Source of the DNA: Verrucomicrobiia bacterium
GTDB taxonomy: Bacteria > Verrucomicrobiota > Verrucomicrobiia > Verrucomicrobiales > DEV007
Assembly (NCBI GenBank): GCA_030425385.1
Contig: JAUIAH010000002.1
Coordinates: 310,001-374,000, forward strand
Length of the DNA: 64,000 bases
Direction: 5' to 3'
Shown: positions 1 to 9,800 of the stretch, piece after piece
Layout of the letters: the number at the start of each line of letters is the position of its first letter
Numbering within the stretch: the stretch's first letter is position 1
Notes under the pieces: generated by a model
Told to the model about the DNA's origin: nothing
What the model saw: the letters and a program-made list of their open reading frames with translations, nothing else
Databases searched by the model: none
Made by a program: the position numbers and the translations under genes

Positions 1-1112
1 ATGTTCTGCTGAGAGGTATTCGAGCGCGGCTCGAAGACCGCCCAGATCTTCCCTTGAGGATACTGGCGTCGCATCGCCTGCACCGCCTGCCCGATCGCGG
101 TGGGATGATGGCCAAAGTCATCGATCACGCGTACGCCGCGCACGATCCCACGCACTTCTTGCCGCCGGGCAATGCCCTCGAATGTGGTGAGCGCCGCTTG
201 CACCTCCTCAGGCGACAGGCCCGCGTGCCGCGCGGCAGAAACGGCCATGGCTGCATTCCTCACATTGAACTCGCCCGCCATGGGCACCTCATACGTTTCC
301 CCCGCCAGGGTGAATCTACTTCCGGACTCCTCATAGTGCACGTCCGTGATTCGTCGATCACAACCCTCGCCCAAACCAACGGTGCTGATTGGCGCCGGTG
401 CCCCATCGGCAACTGCCAAGCAATTGGGATCGTCTCCATTGACGAAGGCCATTCCATTTCTCGGAACAATGTTAAGCAAACGACGGAAGGTAAGCTTGAT
501 CGCGTCGAGACTATCATAGATGTCCGCGTGATCGAACTCAATGTTATTGATGATGGCCACTTCGGGAAGGTAGTGGAGAAACTTCGAGCGCTTGTCAAAG
601 AAGGCCGTGTCATACTCGTCCCCCTCCAAGACAGTGTAGGCACTCTCCGTGAATCGCGCCCCCACGCCAAGATTCTTGGGCAAGCCGCCAATCATGAAGC
701 TCGGCTCGCGTCCGGCATGCTCGAAGATCCAGGCTAACAAAGAAGTTGTTGTCGTTTTCCCATGGGTTCCCGCCACCACGTAGTTGCTTTTCCCACGCAA
801 GAACTCTGTCTTAAGGATCTCAGGCAGGGACACATAGAGCAGTTTGCGCTCTAACACCGCTTCTGCCTCGTCATTCCCACGACTGATGGCATTTCCAATG
901 ATCACTTGATCTGCCGTTGCCGGGATGTTCTTGGCCGCATACCCCGACACGATCTCGACGCCTTGCTCTAGCAGAAAGGTAGACATGGGAGGATACACAT
1001 TCGCGTCCGAGCCGGTGACGGTGTGCCCGCGCCGTTTCATCGCCGCAGCCACCGAGCCCATGGCTGTCCCACAGATGCCCACAAAGTGAAAGTGTTTCGT
1101 CGATTCTGCCAT
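1..1112 (-). CDS. mpl: UDP-N-acetylmuramate:tripeptide ligase Mpl (3' end outside window)
   Basis: Cytoplasmic Mur-ligase-family enzyme of murein recycling; it joins the recycled tripeptide L-Ala-gamma-D-Glu-meso-DAP to UDP-MurNAc using ATP. The frame is open from the ATG at 1112 to the window edge, about 370 residues, so the C-terminal part is missing. The N-terminus HFHFVGICGTAMGSVA is the nucleotide-binding loop typical of Mpl, GTHGKTTT is the ATP P-loop, and ARRQEVRG, DDFGHHPTAI and FEPRSNTS follow in the order expected. FEPRSNTS and the HFVGICGT start favour Mpl over MurC. The next gene upstream on the same strand is a transporter 96 bases away with no visible functional link. Start chosen because it places the glycine-rich loop about ten residues in, as in the family. 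Confidence 0.88.
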   Translation of the reverse strand, partial: MAESTKHFHFVGICGTAMGSVAAAMKRRGHTVTGSDANVYPPMSTFLLEQGVEIVSGYAAKNIPATADQVIIGNAISRGNDEAEAVLERKLLYVSLPEILKTEFLRGKSNYVVAGTHGKTTTTSLLAWIFEHAGREPSFMIGGLPKNLGVGARFTESAYTVLEGDEYDTAFFDKRSKFLHYLPEVAIINNIEFDHADIYDSLDAIKLTFRRLLNIVPRNGMAFVNGDDPNCLAVADGAPAPISTVGLGEGCDRRITDVHYEESGSRFTLAGETYEVPMAGEFNVRNAAMAVSAARHAGLSPEEVQAALTTFEGIARRQEVRGIVRGVRVIDDFGHHPTAIGQAVQAMRRQYPQGKIWAVFEPRSNTSQQN

Positions 1113-1208
1113 AAGTCCGCGCCAGACTAGGGCAGAAGGCCGATTTGGCAAATCGAAGCCGTGTCAGACCGCAAGTCTGATCACAAGGAGGCGCATTCCC
1201 GGCACTCC

Positions 1209-2933
1209 CTAGTGACCGCCAGCAGCGACTTTCGCATAATACTGCGTTTCCACCAAGTCCCCTGCCTTGTTGAGCACCTTGCTACAGCCAGGATCGAGAT
1301 GGGTCAGGTGGAGACGCTTGCCGAGGCTCCGATACCGCTCACTGACATTGTGAATGGCCTCAATAGCAGAGTGATCGCATACCTTGGATCGCCGGAAACT
1401 GACATAGATATCGTCAGGATCGTCTTTGGGATTGAAGAGATCCTTGAATGGCTGAATGGAGCCAAAGAAGAGCGTCCCACGCAATTTATAGTAGCGCTTC
1501 CCTTCCTCTTCTTGGTGCAATTCAAGGCGGATCTCCTTCGACCGCTCCCAAGCATAACACACCGTCGAAATGACGATGCCAATCCCCACGGCGAGGGCCA
1601 GATTATGAAAGACCACCGTGACCAGCGACACCGTGAAGATGACCCATAGATCCGTCGCTGGCACTTTGCCAATGAGACGGAAACTGGACCATTCAAAGGT
1701 CGCAATCACCACCATGAACATGACACCGATGAGGCAGCCCATGGGGATCATCTCAATCAATCGCGGGGCGAAGAGAATGAAGACGAGGAGAAAGGCCGCT
1801 GCGGACATGCCCGAGAGACGCCCACGCCCTCCGGAATTGATGTTGATCATGCTCTGGCCGATCATGGCACAGCCGCCCATGCCACCAAAGAAACCGGTCA
1901 CTATATTCGCAACGCCCTGACCCACACACTCTCGCCGAGTGGAACCGCGTGTTTCTGTCAGTTCATCGATCAATGATAAGGTCATCAGCGATTCCACCAA
2001 TCCGATGCTCGCCAGCGCAATGGCCAAGACCAACACGGCCTGCAGCGCTGTCTGATTTCCAAGATCGATCTTGGGAATGGCAAAGGAAGGTAAGGATGCT
2101 TGCAACCCTTTGGGAAGATCGGCAACAGCCTCACGCTCACTTTCTGTCAAAGAGCGCTCGGCCACAGCTTGCCCACGCGCGGCGACCTCTTTGACCAAGA
2201 GATCGGACTCAATCTCGGCAAACTCCGCAGCCTTCACTTGAGTCTCATATTGCAACGCCCGCTGCTGGTCCACCACATCGCTCACTGTTAGGGTTTCAAG
2301 TGGCGTGAAGGCCACCAGGCAAGTGCCGAGGACAATCGCGACCAGAGGAGCTGGCACCGCACGGGTGAACCGTGGCAGAAAGTGGGCGATCAGCATAGTC
2401 ATGATGATCAGCCCAAGCGTGATTTGCAACGCGGGCGACGAGAACGACATCCAATCGGCCTTCGTGAGGAATCCGACTTCGGGATCATAGACCACGCGGT
2501 GATTGGTCTTAAACTGCCCAAACTGCGCCAGGCCTATCACAATAGCCAAACCATTGACAAACCCAAGCATGACCGGATGCGGAAGGATGCGAATGAAGCG
2601 CCCCAACTGCAAGAGACCAGCAAGGACTTGAAGGATGCCCGCGACGACGACCGCCATCAGGAGATACGGCAACCCGAAGAGCACCACGACCGAAGTCATG
2701 ACGACCGCCATGGCTCCTGTCGCCCCCGATATCATGCCTGGCCGGCCACCGATCGCGGCTGTGATGAATCCAACAATGACAGCGGCGTAGAGTCCCACGA
2801 GAGGATCCACGCCCGCAACGAAGGCGAAAGCGACGGCTTCCGGAACCAACGCCAGAGCAACTGTTAGTCCTGAGAGAAGGTCGTCTTTCCAACGAATTCC
2901 CTGGCCGTATTTCCGGTAGATGAGTCGAAACAT
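1209..2933 (-). CDS. SulP family inorganic anion transporter with STAS domain
   Basis: Inner-membrane secondary transporter of the SulP/SLC26 family (sulfate, bicarbonate or related anions; substrate cannot be read from sequence). 574 residues. The SulP signature region is near residues 20-55 (LTVALALVPEAVAFAFVAGV), followed by many hydrophobic helices and a C-terminal cytoplasmic STAS domain (about residues 470-560). Odd: a highly charged stretch of about 60 residues, rich in Glu, Gln and Arg, sits at roughly residues 220-280 where relatives have a short loop before the 'P-x-GL-x-x-LP' segment. STAS is degenerate but recognisable. Stands alone between mpl and the next minus-strand gene. Confidence 0.88.
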   Translation of the reverse strand: MFRLIYRKYGQGIRWKDDLLSGLTVALALVPEAVAFAFVAGVDPLVGLYAAVIVGFITAAIGGRPGMISGATGAMAVVMTSVVVLFGLPYLLMAVVVAGILQVLAGLLQLGRFIRILPHPVMLGFVNGLAIVIGLAQFGQFKTNHRVVYDPEVGFLTKADWMSFSSPALQITLGLIIMTMLIAHFLPRFTRAVPAPLVAIVLGTCLVAFTPLETLTVSDVVDQQRALQYETQVKAAEFAEIESDLLVKEVAARGQAVAERSLTESEREAVADLPKGLQASLPSFAIPKIDLGNQTALQAVLVLAIALASIGLVESLMTLSLIDELTETRGSTRRECVGQGVANIVTGFFGGMGGCAMIGQSMININSGGRGRLSGMSAAAFLLVFILFAPRLIEMIPMGCLIGVMFMVVIATFEWSSFRLIGKVPATDLWVIFTVSLVTVVFHNLALAVGIGIVISTVCYAWERSKEIRLELHQEEEGKRYYKLRGTLFFGSIQPFKDLFNPKDDPDDIYVSFRRSKVCDHSAIEAIHNVSERYRSLGKRLHLTHLDPGCSKVLNKAGDLVETQYYAKVAAGGH

Positions 2934-3059
2934 AGAGGTAGACCCACCGACCTCCCGTCAGCGGGGCAGAGGAGCTAGGCGGTCTTGCCTTCTTGCGCAA
3001 CCGGTTTCACCCAGTTTCTTGTCAATCCCCAATCACATGAATCTCCATATAGGAAAGCG

Positions 3060-4010
3060 TCAGTTTTCATCGCCACCGGGATCGTAGGCGAGCGCGCCAG
3101 ATGCATTCAACCGCAGCCACCGCGCGAGGGCGTCCACTTCGCGCTCTGTCAGGTTGGGAACGCCAAAGAACTCCCCATCAAAGGCACCACCTTCCACGGT
3201 CTTCCCTATCGACACTTCTCGAATGACTTCCGCTGCCGACGTTCCCTCGAACGCCGCACCTGCCGCCTGCGCCGCCGCAAAGACGGACGAAACATTCTGC
3301 GCATTGCGACGGGACCTCGCTTCCCACGTTCGCTCCCAATTACCCATCAACGCTTCGATTCCAGAGGCGGGCAAGCCAGTTTCCACCAATCGTTCTTCTG
3401 CTAGAACAGGAGGGTATCGAAACTGCTGATACCCCGCACGCCTAGCTGCTCTATACTTGATCAATGGATTGTCGATCTGCGAAACCCAACGCAAAGCGGA
3501 TTCGGGATCGGAGTTGGCAATCCCCCGCGTGAGCCCCTCGATTGCGGAATCGCGATGTTCCGAATCGGACTGGGCAATCAACCATGCCGAGGCTTTCTCG
3601 GGATCGATCTCACTCCACATTTGCACCAACCACCGCGTCATCTCTTGGGGATGTTTCGTCGCCTCTGTGAGGTAGCCAATCGCACCCTCAGGATCCTGGG
3701 CCAGCCAAGCACGAACCGCCTCGGCGTATTGATCACTATCCATGACGCTCGCAAGCGCGCTCAACATCTTCAGCACCTCCGGCGGAATCTCACCAGGCGA
3801 TGCCTCTTCCGAAACGGCCTCATCCGCTTCATTCGCATCCACCTCCGCCACTGAGGCATTCCCGGGCAGCGGCGGCAACATGGAAACTAGTGGTTGGAAC
3901 GGCGGCGCGGGCATTCCTTCAACGCTTGGATTCACGGACAAACGCCCAGCGAAGAATCCCAGCGCCACCAAGAGAGCGATTCCCATCCCACGAATGACAT
4001 AAGCAGGCAT
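3060..4010 (-). CDS. Membrane-anchored W-x(n)-D-P repeat protein
   Basis: Function unknown. 316 residues. One N-terminal hydrophobic segment (about residues 8-25) ends in GFFAGRLS, then a Pro/Glu-rich spacer to about residue 85, then alpha-helical repeats carrying W/A-x(2-4)-D-P-x-x-A motifs: AWLAQDPEGAIGYL, MWSEIDPEKASAWL, GIANSDPESALRWV. The same architecture is seen in two larger proteins at 51568-52962 and 52959-54509, so this is one member of a paralogous family. The anchor and repeats suggest a periplasmic or surface-facing scaffold, by inference only. No enzymatic motif seen. Confidence 0.7.
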   Translation of the reverse strand: MPAYVIRGMGIALLVALGFFAGRLSVNPSVEGMPAPPFQPLVSMLPPLPGNASVAEVDANEADEAVSEEASPGEIPPEVLKMLSALASVMDSDQYAEAVRAWLAQDPEGAIGYLTEATKHPQEMTRWLVQMWSEIDPEKASAWLIAQSDSEHRDSAIEGLTRGIANSDPESALRWVSQIDNPLIKYRAARRAGYQQFRYPPVLAEERLVETGLPASGIEALMGNWERTWEARSRRNAQNVSSVFAAAQAAGAAFEGTSAAEVIREVSIGKTVEGGAFDGEFFGVPNLTEREVDALARWLRLNASGALAYDPGGDEN

Positions 4011-4063
4011 CCACGAGAATCACGCAGAAGTATCCATACGCAATGAGATTTCCAGAACCCTGC

Positions 4064-4912
4064 CTACCGCCGCAGCCACCCCTTGCCGTGGAGCAGACGT
4101 CGCCGGGGGGCCATGGGATCTTTCTGCACGCGTCGGAGGATCTTCTTCACTTTGTGCCCGGCACGGACTTTGGCAAAGATGATATCAAACCCGCCGGTGC
4201 CCGCCGAGGAGAGTTTCACATCGCCCACATTTAAGAGGCCTAACAACCCGGGCTTATCGACATCGATCCGGCGGATGTCAGAAATACGCACTTCGTTAGA
4301 GCTCTTCGCAATGATGCCACGCACGACTTCCGCCCGCGTGCGCGTGATGAGGTAATTGTCAAAGTGACGGAGGATGATCAGCCAGAGGGACAGCAATAAG
4401 GCGAGACCGATTGCCGAGCTCTTGGCTTGGCCCAATGGAACCCCGATATAGGGTCCGATCACGATGAGAAAGGCGGCGGCACTCCCAAAGAGGATGATGA
4501 GAAAGAGTAGTTTGGGGTATCCAAAGAGAGATGGATGCAATCGGCAGATGATTTCGTCAGGATCAGGCTCATCGCTTGCTGAGGCTTGAGCCGTCGACAC
4601 CGGAACATCGTCATCATCTTCCTCATCCGCCACCCAGATGCCTTCTCCGAAGGGCACTTCCTCAAAGAGGCTTTCCAATTCAGCCTCATCGTCATCTTCG
4701 GCCGATTCACGGTCATCTGCAGAGGCCTTCGGGGCCTCATCGCCGACCCATTCGAGCAGTTCCTGAATCTGTTGCATCTCGCCATCCCCTACTCGGATGC
4801 ACCACGACTCCATCCCAATCTCGCCGTCATCGAGCATCCTGGCGAGTTGCCTCAAATCGTAAGGGCCGTACTTGCGCCCTTCGCTGAGCAAATTATAGCG
4901 CGGCTCAGCCAT
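4064..4912 (-). CDS. GYF_2 domain and bacterial PH domain membrane protein
   Basis: 282 residues from the start I prefer. The N-terminus (about residues 1-50, with GRKYGPYDLRQLARMLDDGE) is a GYF_2-type domain, a small peptide-binding module. An acidic linker follows (about 60-120), then two hydrophobic segments (about 135-190), then a YdbS-like bacterial PH domain (about 195-265, with NYLITRTRAEVVRGII and the DIRRIDVDKPGLLGLL core). Likely an inner-membrane protein with a cytoplasmic sensor or scaffold role; no specific function can be given. The frame could start 14 codons earlier, but the ATG at 4912 begins exactly at the GYF domain and lies 5 bases after the stop of the upstream gene, which fits a two-gene operon. 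Confidence 0.72.
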   Translation of the reverse strand: MAEPRYNLLSEGRKYGPYDLRQLARMLDDGEIGMESWCIRVGDGEMQQIQELLEWVGDEAPKASADDRESAEDDDEAELESLFEEVPFGEGIWVADEEDDDDVPVSTAQASASDEPDPDEIICRLHPSLFGYPKLLFLIILFGSAAAFLIVIGPYIGVPLGQAKSSAIGLALLLSLWLIILRHFDNYLITRTRAEVVRGIIAKSSNEVRISDIRRIDVDKPGLLGLLNVGDVKLSSAGTGGFDIIFAKVRAGHKVKKILRRVQKDPMAPRRRLLHGKGWLRR

Positions 4913-4917
4913 CGCAG

Positions 4918-5421
4918 TCACGGCGATTCGGGAATGGTCACCGGAGGCAACCAATCCTCACGTTGCAACAAGCGCGCCACATCCAGATGAATGACGGAGG
5001 CGGGGTCTTGCTTGTGCACTTCCGCCAGCAGCGGGGTCAGGCGGTCCATTTCCGCCACGGCAGCATGCACCAAGGCCTGCAAGATAGCGGCATTGGCAGC
5101 TTGCTTCTCAGGGAATAGATTGGTGGCGCGAAAGAGCACCTGTCGACGATCCCATACCGCCTCGAAATTCCCGATCGTCAGGGTTTCCGAGGTCCGCATG
5201 AGCAGTTCGGAAAGTTTGAACAGATGATAGGATTCAAACTGATAAGGCGAGGTGGCGACAACATGAATGCCATGGATCGGGGCAAAGGCCTGCACGTGGA
5301 CGTGGACACGCGTGTGATGCGCTTCAAACGATAGTTGGAGCACGTCCTGATCGGGCACGCGTTCGTAGGCCCAGCCCTTGGCATCGAAGGCGTCCTGGAT
5401 GGATTGGAGAAAGCTGGGCAT
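4918..5421 (-). CDS. YbjN-like small protein
   Basis: 167 residues. The fold pattern (an N-terminal helix MPSFLQSIQDAFDAKGW, then beta strands LQLSFEAHHTRVHVHVQAF, then a helix-rich half with NFEAVWDRRQVLFRATNLF) looks like the YbjN/type III-chaperone-like superfamily of small cytoplasmic proteins. No catalytic motif. The stop lies 5 bases before the GYF/PH gene, so the two are probably cotranscribed. A start five codons upstream is possible; I chose the ATG at 5421 because the homologous part begins there. Assignment is by pattern and moderately sure. Confidence 0.62.
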   Translation of the reverse strand: MPSFLQSIQDAFDAKGWAYERVPDQDVLQLSFEAHHTRVHVHVQAFAPIHGIHVVATSPYQFESYHLFKLSELLMRTSETLTIGNFEAVWDRRQVLFRATNLFPEKQAANAAILQALVHAAVAEMDRLTPLLAEVHKQDPASVIHLDVARLLQREDWLPPVTIPESP

Positions 5422-5567
5422 GGTGCGGACTATCATTCAAGCACGCGCACGGTCAAGGCGTGGAAAGAATGGAGGTCGCGTGAATACCAGGCAACGGCAC
5501 CGCGTCCACACCTGTGCGCGCGGCAGATTTCCTCGCGCAATCAACCCTGTCTATGCTACCCTTCACC

Positions 5568-6869
5568 ATGCGATGTCGCTTGCTCTCGCACTGGAACCTA
5601 CTCGCTGTAGGCTTACTCACTCTATCCTCCTTCGCCCGTGCCGACCTGGCCGATGCCTATTGGCAGGCTCGCGATCAATTCGATTGGGCAACGGCAGCCG
5701 AGCGGGCCCAGCGCTGGCTTGAGGCCGATCCGAGCCAGCAACACCTGCTAGGGGCCATCGCCGAGGCGCGTTTGCAGCTGGGCGATTCCGATGCCTGTGA
5801 AACGTGGTTGGCCCGCTGGGAAGCCACCGTCGACACCCCGACGGCTCCAATGCGCGCCCTGCGCGGCGAACTCGCGTGGGCTCGAGATGAGCGGGAAGAA
5901 GCACGCGTTCATTGGCTCGAAAGCTATGCGCTCGCCAAGGATCTCGATGTGGCGCGACGGCTCCTTTCTCCTCAACTGTGGGCACCCGAGGAGCGTGCCC
6001 AGTATGAAACCATGATGAAGCGGGTAGCCGACGATTATCGCTTCGTCGCGGCGATGGACGTGGCGGGCGAAGCTGCCGTCCGCGAGCGCGACTGGCAGAC
6101 GGTGGAGGGACTGATCAATCGCTTGAATCAAGGAGGCACGCGCAGCGGGATGAAGACGGCCGCTAGCTTCGAAGCGCTCTTGCGTGAACGCGAGGCGCTC
6201 CGTGCGCTCGATGATGCCATTGCCACAGGCGGCAACGCGCAAGCACGCGCTCGACGGGCTGATTTCTTCTTCAACCATGAACGGTATCAATTGGCATGGG
6301 AAGACACCACGTTAGCCCTCACACAAGCACCACGCGCTGTTCTGCCCAAGCTGACGCTCGCTCGACTCCATGCCCGGAACCACCGTCATGAGGAAATTCG
6401 CGCCCTGCGCGTCGTGACCCAGAACGATCACGCCATCCTCGACACTCATGAGCGCCTTACCTTGGAAGAGGCAGACGGAGCTCTCTCACAGAAACTCATT
6501 TCTCCGGATGCCTTTCTTCACCGTGCCTTGCTCCTGGCGCAAGCGAAACAGCCGTTCCTCGCTCTGGACGATCTCAAGGCGGCCGGACCTGCTCTAGAGA
6601 AATCCGCCGCAGGCTATCACTGCCAAGCCCTCTGTTTCCTAGCACACCAACAGAAACAATCAGCGTTCGAAGCCTTTCACCAAGCTCTCGAAGTCGATCC
6701 TAACCACGAAGGTGCCTGGGCGGGCCTGGCCAAGTTGGCCATGGAGCGCGCGGACTACACCGAGGCTATCGACCGTTACCAATGGCTGGTGCAACACCAT
6801 CCGAAGCATGCGCGCTACCAGCAAGAACTCGCGAAAGCCTCCGCGCGACTGCGCCCTGAAGAATCCTAA
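5568..6869 (+). CDS. Secreted tetratricopeptide-repeat protein
   Basis: 433 residues with a signal peptide (LLAVGLLTLSSFARA, cleavage near residue 25) and TPR-like helical repeats along its length; the clearest are near the C-terminus (AFEAFHQALEVDPNHEGAWAG, then DYTEAIDRYQWLVQHHPKHA). It should be exported and act as a protein-protein interaction scaffold. It ends 21 bases before the alpha-2-macroglobulin gene on the same strand, so the two are probably one operon and the TPR protein may work with the macroglobulin. The frame is open further upstream; the ATG at 5568 is preferred because it puts the signal peptide at the very N-terminus. Confidence 0.75.
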   Translation: MRCRLLSHWNLLAVGLLTLSSFARADLADAYWQARDQFDWATAAERAQRWLEADPSQQHLLGAIAEARLQLGDSDACETWLARWEATVDTPTAPMRALRGELAWARDEREEARVHWLESYALAKDLDVARRLLSPQLWAPEERAQYETMMKRVADDYRFVAAMDVAGEAAVRERDWQTVEGLINRLNQGGTRSGMKTAASFEALLREREALRALDDAIATGGNAQARARRADFFFNHERYQLAWEDTTLALTQAPRAVLPKLTLARLHARNHRHEEIRALRVVTQNDHAILDTHERLTLEEADGALSQKLISPDAFLHRALLLAQAKQPFLALDDLKAAGPALEKSAAGYHCQALCFLAHQQKQSAFEAFHQALEVDPNHEGAWAGLAKLAMERADYTEAIDRYQWLVQHHPKHARYQQELAKASARLRPEES

Positions 6870-6890
6870 CCAACTCCTTTTCCTGTCGCC

Positions 6891-9800
6891 ATGAACGCTC
6901 TCTTTCTCACCCTTCTGCTAGTGCTGCTGTCGCTAGCACCTCTCACCGCTCAGCGCACCACCAGTGCCGATCTCGAAAAGGCTGCCGAGACCATCACCGT
7001 CACGCCGTCTGGAGGGGATTTCAGCGCGGGCGACGAGATTCGAATCAGTTTCCCAGCGGCTATGATTCCGTTGGAAGCCATTGGCGCAGCAGCGTCGATT
7101 CCCATCACTATTCTTCCTAACATCGCGTTCACCGCAGAATGGCGATCGACCAGCCTCCTCGTGCTCAAGGTCACCGGCCCTCTCACACCGGGCCAGGGTT
7201 ATACCCTCGATCTTTCCCCAAACCTCACTGACGGCGATGGCAATCCCCTGCCCACGTCGTCATGGCAGGCGGTGGCCTTTCAGGCTCCCGCACTCGACGT
7301 GAAGAGCCGTTTCCGCCCCCAGGGTGATCGACTCGCCGCCATGCCCGAAGTGGATCTTCGCGTGAACTACCCCGTATCAGTCGCCAATGTCCGGCAATCG
7401 ATCTTCTTCCAGAACCGGGACACGCGACGTCGCCATGCCACCGCGGTCTTGCTTCCGGCCGTGGGCGATGGGAGCGATGACGACAATGATTGGGATCGCG
7501 CCCTATCACATCTCCAAGTAACACCGAGAGCTCCCCTTCCCGTGGATGGCACCTATGATTTGATCATTGATGGGCTTGCCGATGCCGCGACCCAAACGTC
7601 CCTCCCCGCCGTCCAAGCGATTCCGCTGGGAAACACCCGCACGGTGACGGTGACGGACGTTTCCGTCCATACCCATCCGTTGGAGAAGCCTATCATTCAT
7701 CTTGAAACTACCGGGGCTCTCGACAACACAACGCTGACACCAGAGGCAGTGCTGTTAGAACCAGCGATCGCTGATCTGAAAGTTCTCAACACGCCATCAT
7801 TCGTCCGTTTGCAAGGCGACTTCGATACTAGCCAGACGTATCGTGTGACCTTCAAGGACAGCGTGATAGGAGCGTCCGGGTATCCGCTCGCCTCCCACGG
7901 CCCTTACGAGGCCACTTTCAAGGGAAGACAGCCAGCCATCCTTTTCCCCCAGGCCACATTCTATCAGCGCGTGGCGCGCGGTCTTGATGTGACCGTGATG
8001 CAATCCCATTGCCCCGAGACCACTTGGACCCTGGCCAGGATCCCCTTGGCCAAACTCTCGGTCGTTCACCATCGGTTGAAGGAATTTGAGGGTAGTGCCA
8101 GAGATCCATTCACCGGCGAACACGTGGGACCCTTTCAAACCGAGTTGCTCGTCGATGCCCTCGAACTGGAGACCGCCGCACGCGGGACACTTCCTGGCGC
8201 CGGTCTTCACGACGTGCGCTACGCATCGATCCAGTGGCGCCCCGAAGAGGGCACCCTTACCTCAGGAGCGTATTTGTTAGAAGCGCACGCGCAGCTACCT
8301 GATGGAGAGCTGGTGGGCAATCGCTCCATCGTCTATTTTAACGAGATCGTCCTGCATCGCCGTTTCACCCACGACTCGTGTCTCTTGAAAGCTTTCGCCA
8401 TGGATGACGGACGTCCCATCGCCAATGCCACCCTCACGGTGATTGATCCTGACAATGTCAAATTGGGAGAAACCGTGACCAATGGAAACGGCGTCGCCAC
8501 ACTCTCACGCGCTCCTTTAGAGCCTAGCAAACATCCAGGAGCCGCCTATTTCATTCTCCGATCATCCAGCGGCGGGGCCATTCAACCTTACCGTGGCGCT
8601 CGTTTCCACAGTTCTGGCTGGGTCAGCAGTCGGCTTTCCCAGGGCCGAGATCGCGCCACCCTCGCGGGTGACGCCTTCGCGGATCGCAATCTCTATCGCC
8701 CAGGCGAAGCGATTCATGTGAAGGGCACCGTCCGCTCTCGCCGGACCGAAACCTCGGGGGCCTATCATTTAAGCATTCCCGAAGGCGAAGTGTCATGGTC
8801 CATCCGCCAAGGCTACCGTGGCGCGCCGCTCGCCCAGGGCAAAGCCGACCTTGATGCCTATGGCGGATGGGAAGCCACTTGGGAGATCCCGGCTGGCGCC
8901 AAGCTCGGCGACTATCGCATGGCCTATCAAATAGGCGAACTTTCGGACACCGTCTATTTCCAGGTAGAAGAGTACAAGCCTCCCCTTTTCGAAATTCAGC
9001 TCACGCAAGGAGGCAATCCCGATCGTCTCCAAATTCGATCGCACTATTTCCACGGATCTCCCAATGCCGGAGCGCGGGTCGAATGGGATCTCGCCTGGTC
9101 CGAAGACGATTCTTGGGACGAGGAATATCGCAAGACTGATGCGCACTCACCCTTTCGCCAAGAAGCGCTCAACAACACCTTGCAGGAGGGAACCCTCACA
9201 CTCGACGAGCACGGCCTTGCCACCATTGATCTCGCCGTTCCCTTCCCCAAGCCCTGGCCTTGCGGCCAGTTCCGAGCCTTCCTCAATGTGGCCATCCTTT
9301 CGCCAGAAGGCCAGGTAGTGGAAGCGGCGGAAGCTTTTCAGGTCACCCCTCAGGCGCTCGTTCCCAGCATCAAATGGGAGCGCCTTCCTGATAGTGACGA
9401 CTTGCTCGTGCACCTGCGGACCCGCGATCGGGAAGGTGCGATCGTGGACGGCCAGCCCATGGCCCTCACGATATATCGAAAGGAAACGCACACCGTGAAA
9501 GAGCGGCTCGGGCCCAGCATCTATCGCTACCGCAATACGCCTCAGTTTCACATCGAGACGCAGGCCAACGTGACCACTGGACAGAGCTTCCGTTTCACTC
9601 CCAAGACCAGCGCGCACTACGTGGCTTACGCCAAATTGTCAGGATTAGAAGGTAGCCATGGGGTCTCGGACTTGATCCATGTGGTCGGTGACGAGCCCGG
9701 CTACTACGAGATTCGCAACGACGGCGAAATCACCGTCCGGACGGACAAGGAACGCTACGTGGCGGGGCAAGAAACAGCGCAACTCGCCGTGGAATCACCC

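Noticed and set aside
54-737. 227-codon plus-strand frame at the left edge
   Set aside because: It is antisense to mpl, whose minus-strand reading frame is open through the whole region with all motifs in order.
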